Under the pieces are notes generated by a model. That model made no database searches and had not been told where the DNA came from. It worked only from the letters and a program-made list of their open reading frames with translations. A program made the position numbers and the translations under genes. DNA of 64,000 bases. Origin: Bradyrhizobium sp. 139 (GTDB lineage Bacteria > Pseudomonadota > Alphaproteobacteria > Rhizobiales > Xanthobacteraceae). Shown in pieces: positions 25,016 to 34,337 of this stretch. Location: positions 1 to 64,000 of the forward strand of contig NZ_JADPKS010000144.1 in the NCBI RefSeq assembly GCF_023074175.1, in the 5' to 3' direction. Position 1 is the stretch's first letter. Every line of letters starts with the position of its first letter.

Positions 25016-26128
25016 ATGACGCGAGTATTGATCACTGGAGGCGCGGGATTCATCGGCTCACATGCGGCCGACGTGCTGCTGGCGGCCGGCTATGAGGTCA
25101 GGATTTTCGATAACCTCTCACCGCAGGTCCACGGCAGCAACCGCCAGCGTCCCGCCTATCTCGCCGGAGATGCGGAGTTCAGTGTCGGCGACGTCACCGA
25201 CGCTCTCGCGATCGAGCATGCATTGCGCGGCACCGACATGGTCCTGCATCTCGCTTCCGCCGTCGGCGTGGGCCAGAGCATGTATGACATCGAACACTAT
25301 GTCAGGATCAACGAGCTCGGCACCGCCGTGCTGTTGCAGGCGCTGTCAAAGCGGCCGGTCGAGCGGCTGGTGGTGGCGTCATCCATGAGCATTTATGGCG
25401 AGGGCCTCTACCGAAGCGGCGATCAGAGCGTCATCGCCTGCGAGGAACGAACGATCGAGCAGCTTCGCCGCGGTAATTGGGAGCTGCGCGATACAGCCGG
25501 CCACCCGCTCGATCCCGTGCCCACGCCGGAGACAAAGCAGCCCTCGCTCAGCTCGATCTACGCTCTCAACAAATATGCACAGGAGCGCATGTGCCTGATT
25601 ACCGGCAAAGCCTATGGCATTCCCACGGTGGCGCTGCGTTTCTTCAACGTGTTCGGTCCGCGTCAAGCCTTGTCTAATCCCTATACCGGCGTACTCGCGA
25701 TCTTTGCCGCACGGCTGCTCAACGGCCGGCCACCCCTCGTCTTTGAAGACGGCCGGCAGCGGCGCGACTTCGTCCATGTGCACGATGTCGCCCGCGCCTG
25801 CCGCTTGGCGCTCGAGGCCGATCGCACCCAAGACGTCTTCAACATCGGCTCGGGCCAGAGCCGCACCATCCTGTCCGTCGCGGAGGATCTGGCGGAGGTC
25901 ATGGGACGCCGTGGCATCGCACCGGAGATCACCCGAAAATATCGCGCCGGCGATATCCGACACTGCTTTGCCGACATCGGAAAATCGCGCGACCTTCTCG
26001 GCTTCGAGCCGCACGTCGCGTTTAAGGACGGGCTCCAGGAGCTCGCGGAGTATCTCGCCGACCAGATCGCCGACGATCAGGCAGAGCGGGCCACCAGCGA
26101 GCTGCTGCAACGAGGATTGGTCGCGTGA
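25016..26128 (+). CDS. NAD-dependent sugar-nucleotide epimerase/dehydratase
   Basis: A 370-residue extended SDR. TGGAGFIGSH at the N-terminus binds NAD(P); SSMSIYGEG and YALNKYAQE give the catalytic Ser and YxxxK pair; FFNVFGPRQ and RRDFVHVHDV are the typical substrate-binding loops. It resembles UDP-glucose/dTDP-rhamnose-type 4-epimerases with an insertion around 140-180. It is the first gene of the second unit and its stop overlaps the start of the next epimerase (TGATG). Confidence 0.82.
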   Translation: MTRVLITGGAGFIGSHAADVLLAAGYEVRIFDNLSPQVHGSNRQRPAYLAGDAEFSVGDVTDALAIEHALRGTDMVLHLASAVGVGQSMYDIEHYVRINELGTAVLLQALSKRPVERLVVASSMSIYGEGLYRSGDQSVIACEERTIEQLRRGNWELRDTAGHPLDPVPTPETKQPSLSSIYALNKYAQERMCLITGKAYGIPTVALRFFNVFGPRQALSNPYTGVLAIFAARLLNGRPPLVFEDGRQRRDFVHVHDVARACRLALEADRTQDVFNIGSGQSRTILSVAEDLAEVMGRRGIAPEITRKYRAGDIRHCFADIGKSRDLLGFEPHVAFKDGLQELAEYLADQIADDQAERATSELLQRGLVA

Positions 26129-27192
26129 TGAGTGAACAAGACAAGCGACCCGTCCTGATCACTGGCGGCTGCGGCTTCATCGGCTGCAACCTTGCCGACC
26201 GGCTTGCGGAGCGCGGCGATCACGTGCTGGTGCTGGATAATCTCGCCCGCGCCGGCGTGCGCGAGAACGCGCAGTGGCTCAAGTCCCGGCATGGCGACCG
26301 GGTCACGATCACCGTTGCTGACATCCGCGAGCCGATCCCGGTGATCGACGCCGTACGTGAAGCCCGTGCCGTCCTGCACCTGGCCGCCCAGGTCGCCGTG
26401 ACCGACAGCGTCAGCGATCCGGCCTCCGATTTCGAGATCAACGCGCGCGGCACGTTGAACGTGCTCGAAGCCGTTCGCCTGCACAACAGCGCCGCGCCCG
26501 TCGTTTTCGCCTCGACCAACAAGGTCTACGGGCGCTTGATCGACGACAGTGATATCGTGCTCACCGGCCGCCGCTACACGCCGAGAAGCGATCTGCTGGC
26601 CGGCGGAGTCTCGGAAAATGCGCCGCTGGATTTCTACAGCCCCTATGGATGCTCCAAGGGAACGGCGGATCAATACGTCCACGACTATGCCCGGGTCTAC
26701 GGCCTCCAGACCGTGGTGATGCGCATGAGCTGCATCTATGGGCCGCGGCAATTCGGCACCGAGGATCAGGGCTGGATCGCCCATTTCCTGCTGAGCGCCA
26801 TCCGCGGCAATGAGCTGACGATCTATGGCGACGGCAACCAGGTCCGCGACGCGCTTCACGTGTCGGATGCGGCCTCTGCCTGGCTCGCCGTGCTCGACCG
26901 CATCGCGCTCGCCCGTGGACGCGTGTTCAATCTCGGTGGCGGCCCGGCCAATGCGGTCAGCTTGCTGGAGTTGGTCGACCGCATCACCAATTTGACCGGC
27001 CGCAAGGTCACATACCGCTTCGCCGATTGGCGGCCCGGCGACCAGCCCTGGTACGTCACCGATACGCGGGCCCTGTCCACCGCGCTCGGCTGGACTCCTC
27101 AGACGTCTCTCGCGGATGGCCTCCGTTCGCTTCACGCCTGGCTGGACGGCCGCTTCGGATCGTCACACGGCAACCGCGAGGCGCTTGCATGA
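26128..27192 (+). CDS. NAD-dependent epimerase (CDP-paratose 2-epimerase-like)
   Basis: A 354-residue extended SDR with ITGGCGFIGCNL, Ser in FASTNKVYG and the SPYGCSKGTADQYVHDYAR segment whose YxxxK reads YGCSK. The NKVYG and CSKGTADQYV pattern is like CDP-paratose 2-epimerase (TyvE/RfbE) and related enzymes. A GTG at 26125 is an alternative start. It ends with an ATGA overlap to the radical SAM gene. Confidence 0.8.
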   Translation: MSEQDKRPVLITGGCGFIGCNLADRLAERGDHVLVLDNLARAGVRENAQWLKSRHGDRVTITVADIREPIPVIDAVREARAVLHLAAQVAVTDSVSDPASDFEINARGTLNVLEAVRLHNSAAPVVFASTNKVYGRLIDDSDIVLTGRRYTPRSDLLAGGVSENAPLDFYSPYGCSKGTADQYVHDYARVYGLQTVVMRMSCIYGPRQFGTEDQGWIAHFLLSAIRGNELTIYGDGNQVRDALHVSDAASAWLAVLDRIALARGRVFNLGGGPANAVSLLELVDRITNLTGRKVTYRFADWRPGDQPWYVTDTRALSTALGWTPQTSLADGLRSLHAWLDGRFGSSHGNREALA

Positions 27193-28475
27193 CGAGCGTT
27201 GCCCTTATCAACCCGAACTGGGATTTTGGTGGCAGCATCTATTTCGGCTGCCGGTCCCCTCACCTTCCGCTCGAGCTCGGAATCTCCGAGCACTACCTGA
27301 AGGTGGCGGGGCATAGGACGCTGCTGCTCGACGCGCATATGTTCGACCTGTCGCTCCGGGAGATCGAGGCCGAGCTGCGCGCGTTCGCTCCCGACCAGAT
27401 TGTCATCACGACGGCACCGACCTATTTGTTCTGGCGCTGCGCGCCCCCCGAGCTGCGCGTTCCGCAGGAGCTTGCGCGGTCGGTACGCGACCTTGCGCCG
27501 GTCCTGATCGCGGTCGGGCCTCATGGTTCGACGACGCCGAGAACGGCCCTGAGAAAACTCGGCGTTAATATCGTCGTGATGGGCGAGTGCGAGACATCCT
27601 TGCTGCGTCTTGCCAATGGCGAGCGGGACTTTCCCGGCCTGTGCCTCGAGGACGGCACGTCGATTCGCGTCAATGGCGGTCCGCAGGCCGTGGACTTCAA
27701 GGACCAGCCGGCGCTGCGCTGGCCGGATGAGATGATCCGGCGCCACCATCATCACCATCACCGCTTCGAGGCGGAGCCGACCGCAGCTGGAGCTGAGGTC
27801 GAGGCCTCGCGCGGCTGCCCGTATAACTGCACGTTCTGCGCCAAGGAGAATTTCCGTAACGCGTATCGCAGGCGGCCGCCTTCCGTCGTGCTCGACGAGA
27901 TCGACCGCATGCGCGACCAAGGCATCGAATATGTTTACTTCGTCGACGAGATCTTCCTTCCAAACAGTGAACTGCTGGAAGGGCTGGCCACGCGCGGCCT
28001 GAAATTCGGCGTGCAGACGCGCATCGACCTTTGGAAGCCCGACATGCTCGCGCTGCTTGGCCGCGCCGGCTGTGTCTCGATCGAAGCCGGCATCGAGAGC
28101 CTGACCGTGGAGGGCCGCGCCGCGCTCGCCAAGAATTGCAAGATGACGACGGATCAGCTTGCCGCACGGCTGGTCGAAGCCCGCCGGCATGTTCCCTTCG
28201 TGCAGGCCAATCTGATCGAGGTCCCCGAGGACGACGATCCCGTCGTGCAGCGCTGGCGCCGCACAATGCAGGACGCAGGCGTCTGGGCCAACGATCCGGT
28301 TCCGCTCTATCCCTACCCGGGCTCACCAGATTACCGGAAGCTGTGGGGCGAGCCGGATGATTTCGCCTGGGAGCGCGCGCATCGGCACTATCTCGCGATG
28401 TTCGATCAGTTCAGCGACGTGCAGAACGATCGCCCGGTCCCGCTCGCCGACCTCGAGCTCCAGGTGGCGTCATGA
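27189..28475 (+). CDS. B12-binding-domain radical SAM enzyme
   Basis: A 428-residue protein with an N-terminal cobalamin-binding-like domain (NPNWDFGGSIYFG start, GPHGSTTPRTAL middle) and a radical SAM domain whose cluster cysteines are Cys210, Cys214 and Cys217 (CPYNCTFC). From memory it matches the family TIGR04295, linked to oligosaccharide clusters with the TIGR04290 methyltransferase. Such enzymes usually methylate unactivated carbons or rearrange sugars. A run of six consecutive His (186-191) precedes the cluster. Start and stop overlap its neighbours. Confidence 0.85.
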   Translation: MTSVALINPNWDFGGSIYFGCRSPHLPLELGISEHYLKVAGHRTLLLDAHMFDLSLREIEAELRAFAPDQIVITTAPTYLFWRCAPPELRVPQELARSVRDLAPVLIAVGPHGSTTPRTALRKLGVNIVVMGECETSLLRLANGERDFPGLCLEDGTSIRVNGGPQAVDFKDQPALRWPDEMIRRHHHHHHRFEAEPTAAGAEVEASRGCPYNCTFCAKENFRNAYRRRPPSVVLDEIDRMRDQGIEYVYFVDEIFLPNSELLEGLATRGLKFGVQTRIDLWKPDMLALLGRAGCVSIEAGIESLTVEGRAALAKNCKMTTDQLAARLVEARRHVPFVQANLIEVPEDDDPVVQRWRRTMQDAGVWANDPVPLYPYPGSPDYRKLWGEPDDFAWERAHRHYLAMFDQFSDVQNDRPVPLADLELQVAS

Positions 28476-29584
28476 GCCGCAGCCCGAACTTCAGGGTCCT
28501 GATGACGACCGACACCGTCGGCGGTGTCTGGACCTATTCCTGCGCGCTCGGATCCCACCTTGCGGCCTCGGGCGCCGATGTCAGCCTCGTGACCATGGGT
28601 CCGCGCGCACGGGCCGAGCAGCGCGAGATGCTGCGTGGTTCCCGGGTGCGCCTGATCGAAACGGACCTCGCGCTCGAATGGCAGGATCCGGAAGGGCAAG
28701 ACCTTTCTCATGCGCAGGGCATCCTCACGAGCCTCGAAGCCCGGTTCAGGCCCGACGTCATTCACCTCAATAGTTTTCGGGAGGCCACCTTTGCCTGGCG
28801 CGCGCCGATGGTTCTCGTCGCACATTCCTGCGTCAACTCCTGGGCCCTGGCTTGCCGGGACACGGCCTGGCTCGACGAGCCCAGATGGCGCAGCTACACC
28901 GAACGGGTCGCGGCCGCACTCGACATGGCTCAGGCCTGGGTGTGCCCCAGCCAGTCCTTTCACGACAGCATCGCGGAGATTTACCGGCCTCAATCGGCCG
29001 GCGTCGTCATCTGGAACGGGATCGCACCCAAGGGCTTCGCCGCGCGAAAACAGGACCTGATTTTCGCGGCAGGGCGGCTCTGGGACCGCGCCAAGAACAT
29101 CGAAGTTCTGACGGCCGCCGCGCCTGGGCTGGATTGGCCCGTTCAGATCGCGGGTCCGGCGGATTCCTGCCCCTCCGATGCTGTCACATGGCTGGGGCAA
29201 TTGCCGCACGAGGCCATACAGGGGCGCTTACAGCACGCGGCGATCTTCGTCAGTCCTGCCCTGTATGAACCGTTCGGGCTCTCCGTCCTGGAAGCAGCGA
29301 ACGCGGGGTGCGCGCTGGTTTTGTCCGATATCCCGACGTTCCGGGAATTGTGGAGTGGAGCCGCGCTGTTCGTCGACCCCACCGACAGCAAGGCGCTGCA
29401 CCGAACGCTCGCAAATCTGTGCGCCGACATTCGCGAGCGGGTGCGGCTGCAACGTGCCGCCCATGAGCAGTCCCTCACCTATTCGCTGACCAGGACGACG
29501 AGCGCCTATCTCAGGCTGTACGAGGGGCTGCTCTCATCCCATCACGCAGCCGCGCCTGCGAGCCAGATCGAGGTGCGCGCATGA
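28472..29584 (+). CDS. GT4-family glycosyltransferase
   Basis: A 370-residue GT-B enzyme. The N-terminal TTDTVGGVWTYS is the acceptor-side loop, and the C-terminal SPALYEPFGLSVLEAANAGC carries the EPFGLxxLEA retaining-GT4 signature that binds the nucleotide-sugar. FAAGRLWDRAKNIE is the start of the donor domain. Overlaps the radical SAM gene (ATGA) and the next transferase. It would use an activated sugar made by the epimerases or decarboxylase of the cluster. Confidence 0.85.
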   Translation: MSRSPNFRVLMTTDTVGGVWTYSCALGSHLAASGADVSLVTMGPRARAEQREMLRGSRVRLIETDLALEWQDPEGQDLSHAQGILTSLEARFRPDVIHLNSFREATFAWRAPMVLVAHSCVNSWALACRDTAWLDEPRWRSYTERVAAALDMAQAWVCPSQSFHDSIAEIYRPQSAGVVIWNGIAPKGFAARKQDLIFAAGRLWDRAKNIEVLTAAAPGLDWPVQIAGPADSCPSDAVTWLGQLPHEAIQGRLQHAAIFVSPALYEPFGLSVLEAANAGCALVLSDIPTFRELWSGAALFVDPTDSKALHRTLANLCADIRERVRLQRAAHEQSLTYSLTRTTSAYLRLYEGLLSSHHAAAPASQIEVRA

Positions 29585-30708
29585 AATGCGTCCTGTTCTA
29601 CCACGCGTTCACCTCCTGCTGGAACAACGGCAACGCTCACTTCCTGCGCGGTTATGCCCGCGAACTCCACGCGCTCGGTCACGAGGTCGTCGTGTTCGAG
29701 CCGATCGACGGCTGGAGCCGGTTGAACGCGATCCGCGAGGGCGGCAGTCCGGCGATGCAGGGCATTCCGGCGCTCTTTCCCGGCATCGATATCCGGCGTT
29801 ACGACGCGTGTCTCGATTTCGAAGAGGCACTCCACGGCGCCGATCTTGTCGTCGTCCACGAATGGAATGCGCCCGATCTGATCGCGGAAATCGGCCATAA
29901 GCGGGCGCACGGTGCTCCCTTTACCCTGCTGTTCCACGACACCCATCACCGCGCCGTCAGCGCGCCCGACGAACTTGCGCAATTCGACCTCGACGGGTTC
30001 GACGGCGTGCTCGCCTTCGGCGAAGTGCTTCGTCAGATCTATCTGAAGCTCGGCTGGGCCGACCGGGCCTTCACCTGGCACGAGGCGGCCGACATTGCTC
30101 TTTACCGCCCGCTGCCGCATATCGAGCGCACGGATGATGTCGTTTGGATCGGCAACTGGGGCGACGGCGAGCGCAGCGTCGAACTCAACGAATTTCTGGT
30201 CGAACCTGTCGCCGAGCTGAAGCTGCGCGCGAGCGTCTATGGCGTCCGCTATTCGGACGCGGCACTCCATACCATTCAGGCGGCAGGTATCCGGCACGGC
30301 GGGTGGCTGCCGGCGCACTGCGCGCCCGCCGCGTTTGCCGGCGCACGCGCGACCGTCCACGTGCCGCGCGGCCCCTATGTACGATCGCTCCCGGGCATTC
30401 CCACCATTCGCGTGTTCGAGGCGTTGGCTTGCGGCATCCCCCTGGTCTCGGCGCCCTGGTCGGACGCGGAAGGTCTATTCCCGGAAGGCGCTTATCTCGG
30501 CGCCGCCGACGGCACCGAAATGAAGCGCGCTCTTCGTGCGCTCCTCGACGACCGGGAGCTGTGGTCCGCAACGGTGCAGACCGGCCTCCGGGCAATCAGG
30601 GAACGTCATACCTGCCGCCATCGCGCCGAGCAACTTGTCGGCATCGTGGAGAACATCCGCGCCACAGGCCTGTCACAGCCCCTGCGATACATCGGAGCCT
30701 CCGCATGA
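29581..30708 (+). CDS. CgeB-family glycosyltransferase, copy 2
   Basis: A 375-residue GT-B protein. The N-terminus FYHAFTSCWNNGNAHFLRG echoes the WNG-N/A-H motif of the other three copies, and the C-terminus has GIPTIRVFEALACGIPLVSAPW. It is more divergent than copies 1 and 4, suggesting a different acceptor. Start overlaps the previous stop (ATGA), and its own stop overlaps the next start. Confidence 0.75.
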   Translation: MKCVLFYHAFTSCWNNGNAHFLRGYARELHALGHEVVVFEPIDGWSRLNAIREGGSPAMQGIPALFPGIDIRRYDACLDFEEALHGADLVVVHEWNAPDLIAEIGHKRAHGAPFTLLFHDTHHRAVSAPDELAQFDLDGFDGVLAFGEVLRQIYLKLGWADRAFTWHEAADIALYRPLPHIERTDDVVWIGNWGDGERSVELNEFLVEPVAELKLRASVYGVRYSDAALHTIQAAGIRHGGWLPAHCAPAAFAGARATVHVPRGPYVRSLPGIPTIRVFEALACGIPLVSAPWSDAEGLFPEGAYLGAADGTEMKRALRALLDDRELWSATVQTGLRAIRERHTCRHRAEQLVGIVENIRATGLSQPLRYIGASA

Positions 30709-31793
30709 AGATCTGCTTCTTCGGATCGAGCCTCGTCTCGTCCTACTGGAACGGCGCCGCGACCTATTATCGCGGCATGCTGAAGGAGATTGCGGCTCTC
30801 GGGCACGACATCACCTTCTTCGAGCCCGATGCCTTCGAGCGCCAGGCCCATCGCGACATCGACGATCCAAACTGGGCCAAGGTTGTCGTCTACCCGGCGA
30901 CGCCGGATGGCTGGCGCGGCTCGCTCGAGACGGCCGCGCGATCGGCCGACATGCTGATCAAAGCGAGCGGCGTCGGCGTTTTCGATCAGGAGCTGGAGAA
31001 CGCGGTCGCCGACATTCCGTCAAAAGCAACACGCATCTATTGGGACGTCGATGCCCCCGCCACGCTCGAGGCGATGGTGGCCAATCCGGATCATCACCTG
31101 CGGCGGGCGATCTCGTCCTACCACATGGTTTTGACCTACGGCGGCGGCGATGGTGTCGTAGCTGCCTACCGCGCCATAGGCGCGCGGGATTGCGTACCGA
31201 TCTACAATGCGCTCGATCCGGCCACGCACTTTCCATCGCCGCCAAATCCGCGCTTTGCATGCGATCTCAGCCTCTTGGCAAACCGCCTGCCGGATCGCGA
31301 GCAACGCGTCGAACGGTTCTTCCTCGACGTTGCACGTCAACTGCCCAGCAAGACGTTCGTCCTCGGCGGTTCCGGCTGGGAGGCCAAGGAAACGCCGGTC
31401 AATTTAAACAAAGTCGGACATGTCGGGACCGGCGACCACAACGCGTTCTTCGGCTCCGGTCTTGCCACGCTGAACGTCAATCGCGACAGCATGGCGCGCT
31501 ACGGTTTCTCGCCGCCGACGCGCGTGTTCGAGGCGATCGGGGCCGGCGCCTGCCTGATCACCGACCAGTGGGAGGGCATCGATCATTTTCTCGAGCCGGG
31601 CCGCGAGGTGCTGGTGGCCGCGAGCGGGGCGGAGGTCGCAGAGCATCTCACCACACTGCACCCCGAGCGGGCTCAGGCGATCGCGGGGCGCGCCCGTACC
31701 CGTATCCTGAGCCACCACACCTACCGGCAACGCGCGCGCCAGTTCAACGATCTCTTCGTCACAAGAAGTTCGCGAGTCGAGGCAGCAGAATGA
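30705..31793 (+). CDS. CgeB-family glycosyltransferase, copy 3
   Basis: A 362-residue GT-B protein with FGSSLVSSYWNGAATYYRG and FFEPDAFERQ at the N-terminus, IYWDVDAPATLEAM in the middle and NVNRDSMARYGFSPPTRVFEAIGAG with DQWEGIDHF at the C-terminus, the same order as copies 1 and 4. The ATG at 30705 overlaps the preceding stop; a frame open far upstream of it is not used. Located in the middle of the second unit. Confidence 0.78.
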   Translation: MKICFFGSSLVSSYWNGAATYYRGMLKEIAALGHDITFFEPDAFERQAHRDIDDPNWAKVVVYPATPDGWRGSLETAARSADMLIKASGVGVFDQELENAVADIPSKATRIYWDVDAPATLEAMVANPDHHLRRAISSYHMVLTYGGGDGVVAAYRAIGARDCVPIYNALDPATHFPSPPNPRFACDLSLLANRLPDREQRVERFFLDVARQLPSKTFVLGGSGWEAKETPVNLNKVGHVGTGDHNAFFGSGLATLNVNRDSMARYGFSPPTRVFEAIGAGACLITDQWEGIDHFLEPGREVLVAASGAEVAEHLTTLHPERAQAIAGRARTRILSHHTYRQRARQFNDLFVTRSSRVEAAE

Positions 31794-32914
31794 ACCTCTC
31801 CATCGTCGTCATCGGTCTTTCGGTCACTTCGTCCTGGGGCAACGGTCACGCCACGACCTACCGCGCCCTGATCGAGGCCCTGGCGCGACGAGGTCACTGT
31901 GTCACGTTCCTGGAACGCGACGTGCCATGGTACCGCGATCATCGCGATCTCACCAAGCCTTCCGCGTGGAACGTCGAGCTCTATCAATCCCTGAAAGACA
32001 TTCCGCGCCGTTTCGGCACGTTGATCCGGGATGCCGATCTGGTCGTCATCGGCTCCTATGTTCCCGACGGCATCGCGCTCTCCGAATGGATCACGGCCCA
32101 CGCTCGGGGGCTCACCGCCTTCTACGACATCGATACGCCGGTCACGCTTGCGAAGCTCGATCAGGGCCTGGACTATCTTTCCGCGGCGATGATCCCGCGC
32201 TTCGACCTCTATCTGTCCTTTGCCGGCGGTCCGGTGCCCGACATGATCGAGGAGAGCTATGGCAGCCCGCTCGCGCGGGTTCTGTATTGCAGTGCGGACA
32301 TTAATATCTACGCACCACAACGTGCGGAGCAGAAATGGGCACTCGGCTATCTCGGAACCTACAGCGAGGACCGGCAACCCGTTCTTGAGCAGTTGCTGCT
32401 CTCCCCCGCTCGCACACTGTCATTCGAGCAATTCGTTGTTGCCGGCGCGCAATATCCCGCTGAGGTGGCCTGGCCTGCCAATGTTACCCGGATCGAGCAC
32501 CTCACGCCCGAGCATCATCCGAAGTTTTACGCAGAGCAACGCTTTACGCTGAACGCCACCCGCGCCGACATGCGCGCGCTCGGTTTCTCGCCGAGTGTGA
32601 GGCTGTTCGAAGCCGCCGCGTGCGGCACTCCCGTCATCTCGGACTGGTGGCCCGGAATCGAGACCATCTTTGAGCCCTCGCGGGAAATCCTGCTCGCGTC
32701 GAAGCCGCGCGACGTCGTCGAAATCCTGCGCGACATGTCGGAAGACCGTCGGCGCGCGATAGCGGAAAGCGCGCGGCGGCGGATCCTCGCCGATCACACC
32801 TCCGACCATCGCGCCCGCCAACTCGAGACGTACTACACCGAGGCATCCGATCGGCGCCGCCGCAAAACCGCGCGGCTCCCCGCATCGCGTCCCTTGCAGG
32901 TCGCAGAAATCTGA
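31790..32914 (+). CDS. CgeB-family glycosyltransferase, copy 4
   Basis: A 374-residue close paralogue of the protein at 19986-21089 (shared SSWGNGHAT, ERDVP, DTPVTLAKL, LGTYSEDRQ and a WWPGI/DWPGI loop). It ends with a basic C-terminal tail (RRRRKTARLP). Start overlaps the preceding stop (ATGA). Having near-duplicate transferases in both units argues that the two units make one product. Confidence 0.8.
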   Translation: MNLSIVVIGLSVTSSWGNGHATTYRALIEALARRGHCVTFLERDVPWYRDHRDLTKPSAWNVELYQSLKDIPRRFGTLIRDADLVVIGSYVPDGIALSEWITAHARGLTAFYDIDTPVTLAKLDQGLDYLSAAMIPRFDLYLSFAGGPVPDMIEESYGSPLARVLYCSADINIYAPQRAEQKWALGYLGTYSEDRQPVLEQLLLSPARTLSFEQFVVAGAQYPAEVAWPANVTRIEHLTPEHHPKFYAEQRFTLNATRADMRALGFSPSVRLFEAAACGTPVISDWWPGIETIFEPSREILLASKPRDVVEILRDMSEDRRRAIAESARRRILADHTSDHRARQLETYYTEASDRRRRKTARLPASRPLQVAEI

Positions 32915-32926
32915 AAGGTAGCGCCC

Positions 32927-33991
32927 ATGACGCTTCAGACCCGCATCCAGTCCTCCCGCCGCTCCCCGAGGGTCCTGATCGCCGGCGGCGCCGGCTTCAT
33001 CGGATCCCACCTCTGCGACGCACTTCTGCAACGCGGCCACACGGTGATCTGTCTCGACAACCTGTTTACAGGAACTCTCAGCAACATCCGGCCGCTGCTC
33101 AATCATCCGAATTTCCGCTTCATCGAGCACGACGTGCGCGATCCGGCCGAGATTGAAGACGATATCGACCGGATCTACAGCCTCGCCTGCCCGGCGTCGC
33201 CTCGGCATTATCAGAAGGATCCGGTCGGCACGATGAAGACGTGTGTGCTCGGCACCATCAACATGCTCGAGCTCGCGCGCCGCAAAGGCGCGCGGGTGCT
33301 GCAGGCGTCCACAAGCGAGGTCTACGGCGATCCCGAGGTCCATCCCCAGCCGGAATGCTATCTCGGCAACGTCAACCCGATCGGGCCCCGAGCCTGCTAT
33401 GACGAGGGCAAGCGCGCCGCGGAGACCTTGATGTTCGATTATCATCGTATGTACGGGGTCGAGATCAAGGTCGCGCGCATCTTTAACACCTACGGCCCGC
33501 GCATGCTGGAGAACGACGGGCGCGTCGTCTCCAACTTCATCGTGCAGGCACTTCGCGGCGAGCCGATCACGATCTATGGAGGCGGCACGCAGACCAGAAG
33601 CTTCTGCTTCGTCGATGATCTCGTGCGCGGCCTCCAGCTCCTCATGGAGAGTCCATCGTCAGTCACCGGGCCCTGCAACCTTGGCAATCCGCACGAGGTC
33701 ACGATCGAGGCGATTGCCCGCGACGTGCTGGCGTATACGGAATCCGCCTCCCCGCTCCGGTTCGAGGAGCTGCCGAAAGACGATCCGAAGCGGCGCAAGC
33801 CTGTCATTGACACGGCCGTGAAGGTGTTGGGATGGCGCCCGCGCGTGGCGCTCAAGGATGGTCTGCGGGCGACCATCGCGTATTTCGCACTGCGCATAGC
33901 CGGGGAAGCGCCGGCGCTTGTTCCAGCCATTGCACCGAGGAACGGACGTGCCACTGCACGCGGCCGATTGACGATAGCCGATCAGCGGTGA
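32927..33991 (+). CDS. uxs: UDP-glucuronate decarboxylase (UDP-xylose synthase)
   Basis: A 354-residue extended SDR converting UDP-glucuronate to UDP-xylose. GGAGFIGSHLCDALL binds NAD; the SLACPASPRHYQKDPVGT segment, STSEVYGDP and YDEGKRAAETL (catalytic YxxxK with the R that distinguishes the decarboxylase) are diagnostic. The last 35 residues form a variable basic tail. It starts 12 bases after the last CgeB gene and closes the second unit, so xylose is a likely building block of the product. Confidence 0.9.
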   Translation: MTLQTRIQSSRRSPRVLIAGGAGFIGSHLCDALLQRGHTVICLDNLFTGTLSNIRPLLNHPNFRFIEHDVRDPAEIEDDIDRIYSLACPASPRHYQKDPVGTMKTCVLGTINMLELARRKGARVLQASTSEVYGDPEVHPQPECYLGNVNPIGPRACYDEGKRAAETLMFDYHRMYGVEIKVARIFNTYGPRMLENDGRVVSNFIVQALRGEPITIYGGGTQTRSFCFVDDLVRGLQLLMESPSSVTGPCNLGNPHEVTIEAIARDVLAYTESASPLRFEELPKDDPKRRKPVIDTAVKVLGWRPRVALKDGLRATIAYFALRIAGEAPALVPAIAPRNGRATARGRLTIADQR

Positions 33992-34206
33992 TCTAGCCAC
34001 CGGACGAGGACCCCATTCGCTCCTCTGCGAGGATATTTTACGCCGTGGATCCGGTTTGTCTGGCCTTCCTCGACCATCCCGTGCTGATCGCCGGCGACGC
34101 CCTCATCACCACGCGGCAGGAGTCCGTTTAGGCCACGGTGAAGCAGACGCCGAAATGCACGGACCACCTCGCCGAAAGATTCGAGAAAGTTGCCGAGCAT
34201 TCGCAA
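33982..34206 (-). CDS. possible small protein
   Basis: A 74-residue frame (start TTG 34206 or ATG 34200) with a helical N-terminus (LGNFLESFGEVVRAFRRLLH). It overlaps the end of the decarboxylase gene by 10 bases. No ribosome site is evident. It is the only plausible coding content of the 346-base gap between 33992 and 34337. Confidence 0.3.
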   Translation of the reverse strand: MRMLGNFLESFGEVVRAFRRLLHRGLNGLLPRGDEGVAGDQHGMVEEGQTNRIHGVKYPRRGANGVLVRWLDHR

Positions 34207-34337
34207 TATCAGCGCTGACAGGCCGTGTCGTCGTGGATCGATGACCGCTTCCGAAGAACAGAAGAGCGGCCAACGCGGATAGGAACGGTCTGTACCGCAC
34301 GTGATTGTCCATCATCGAAACTTGAGGGAGCAACAAC

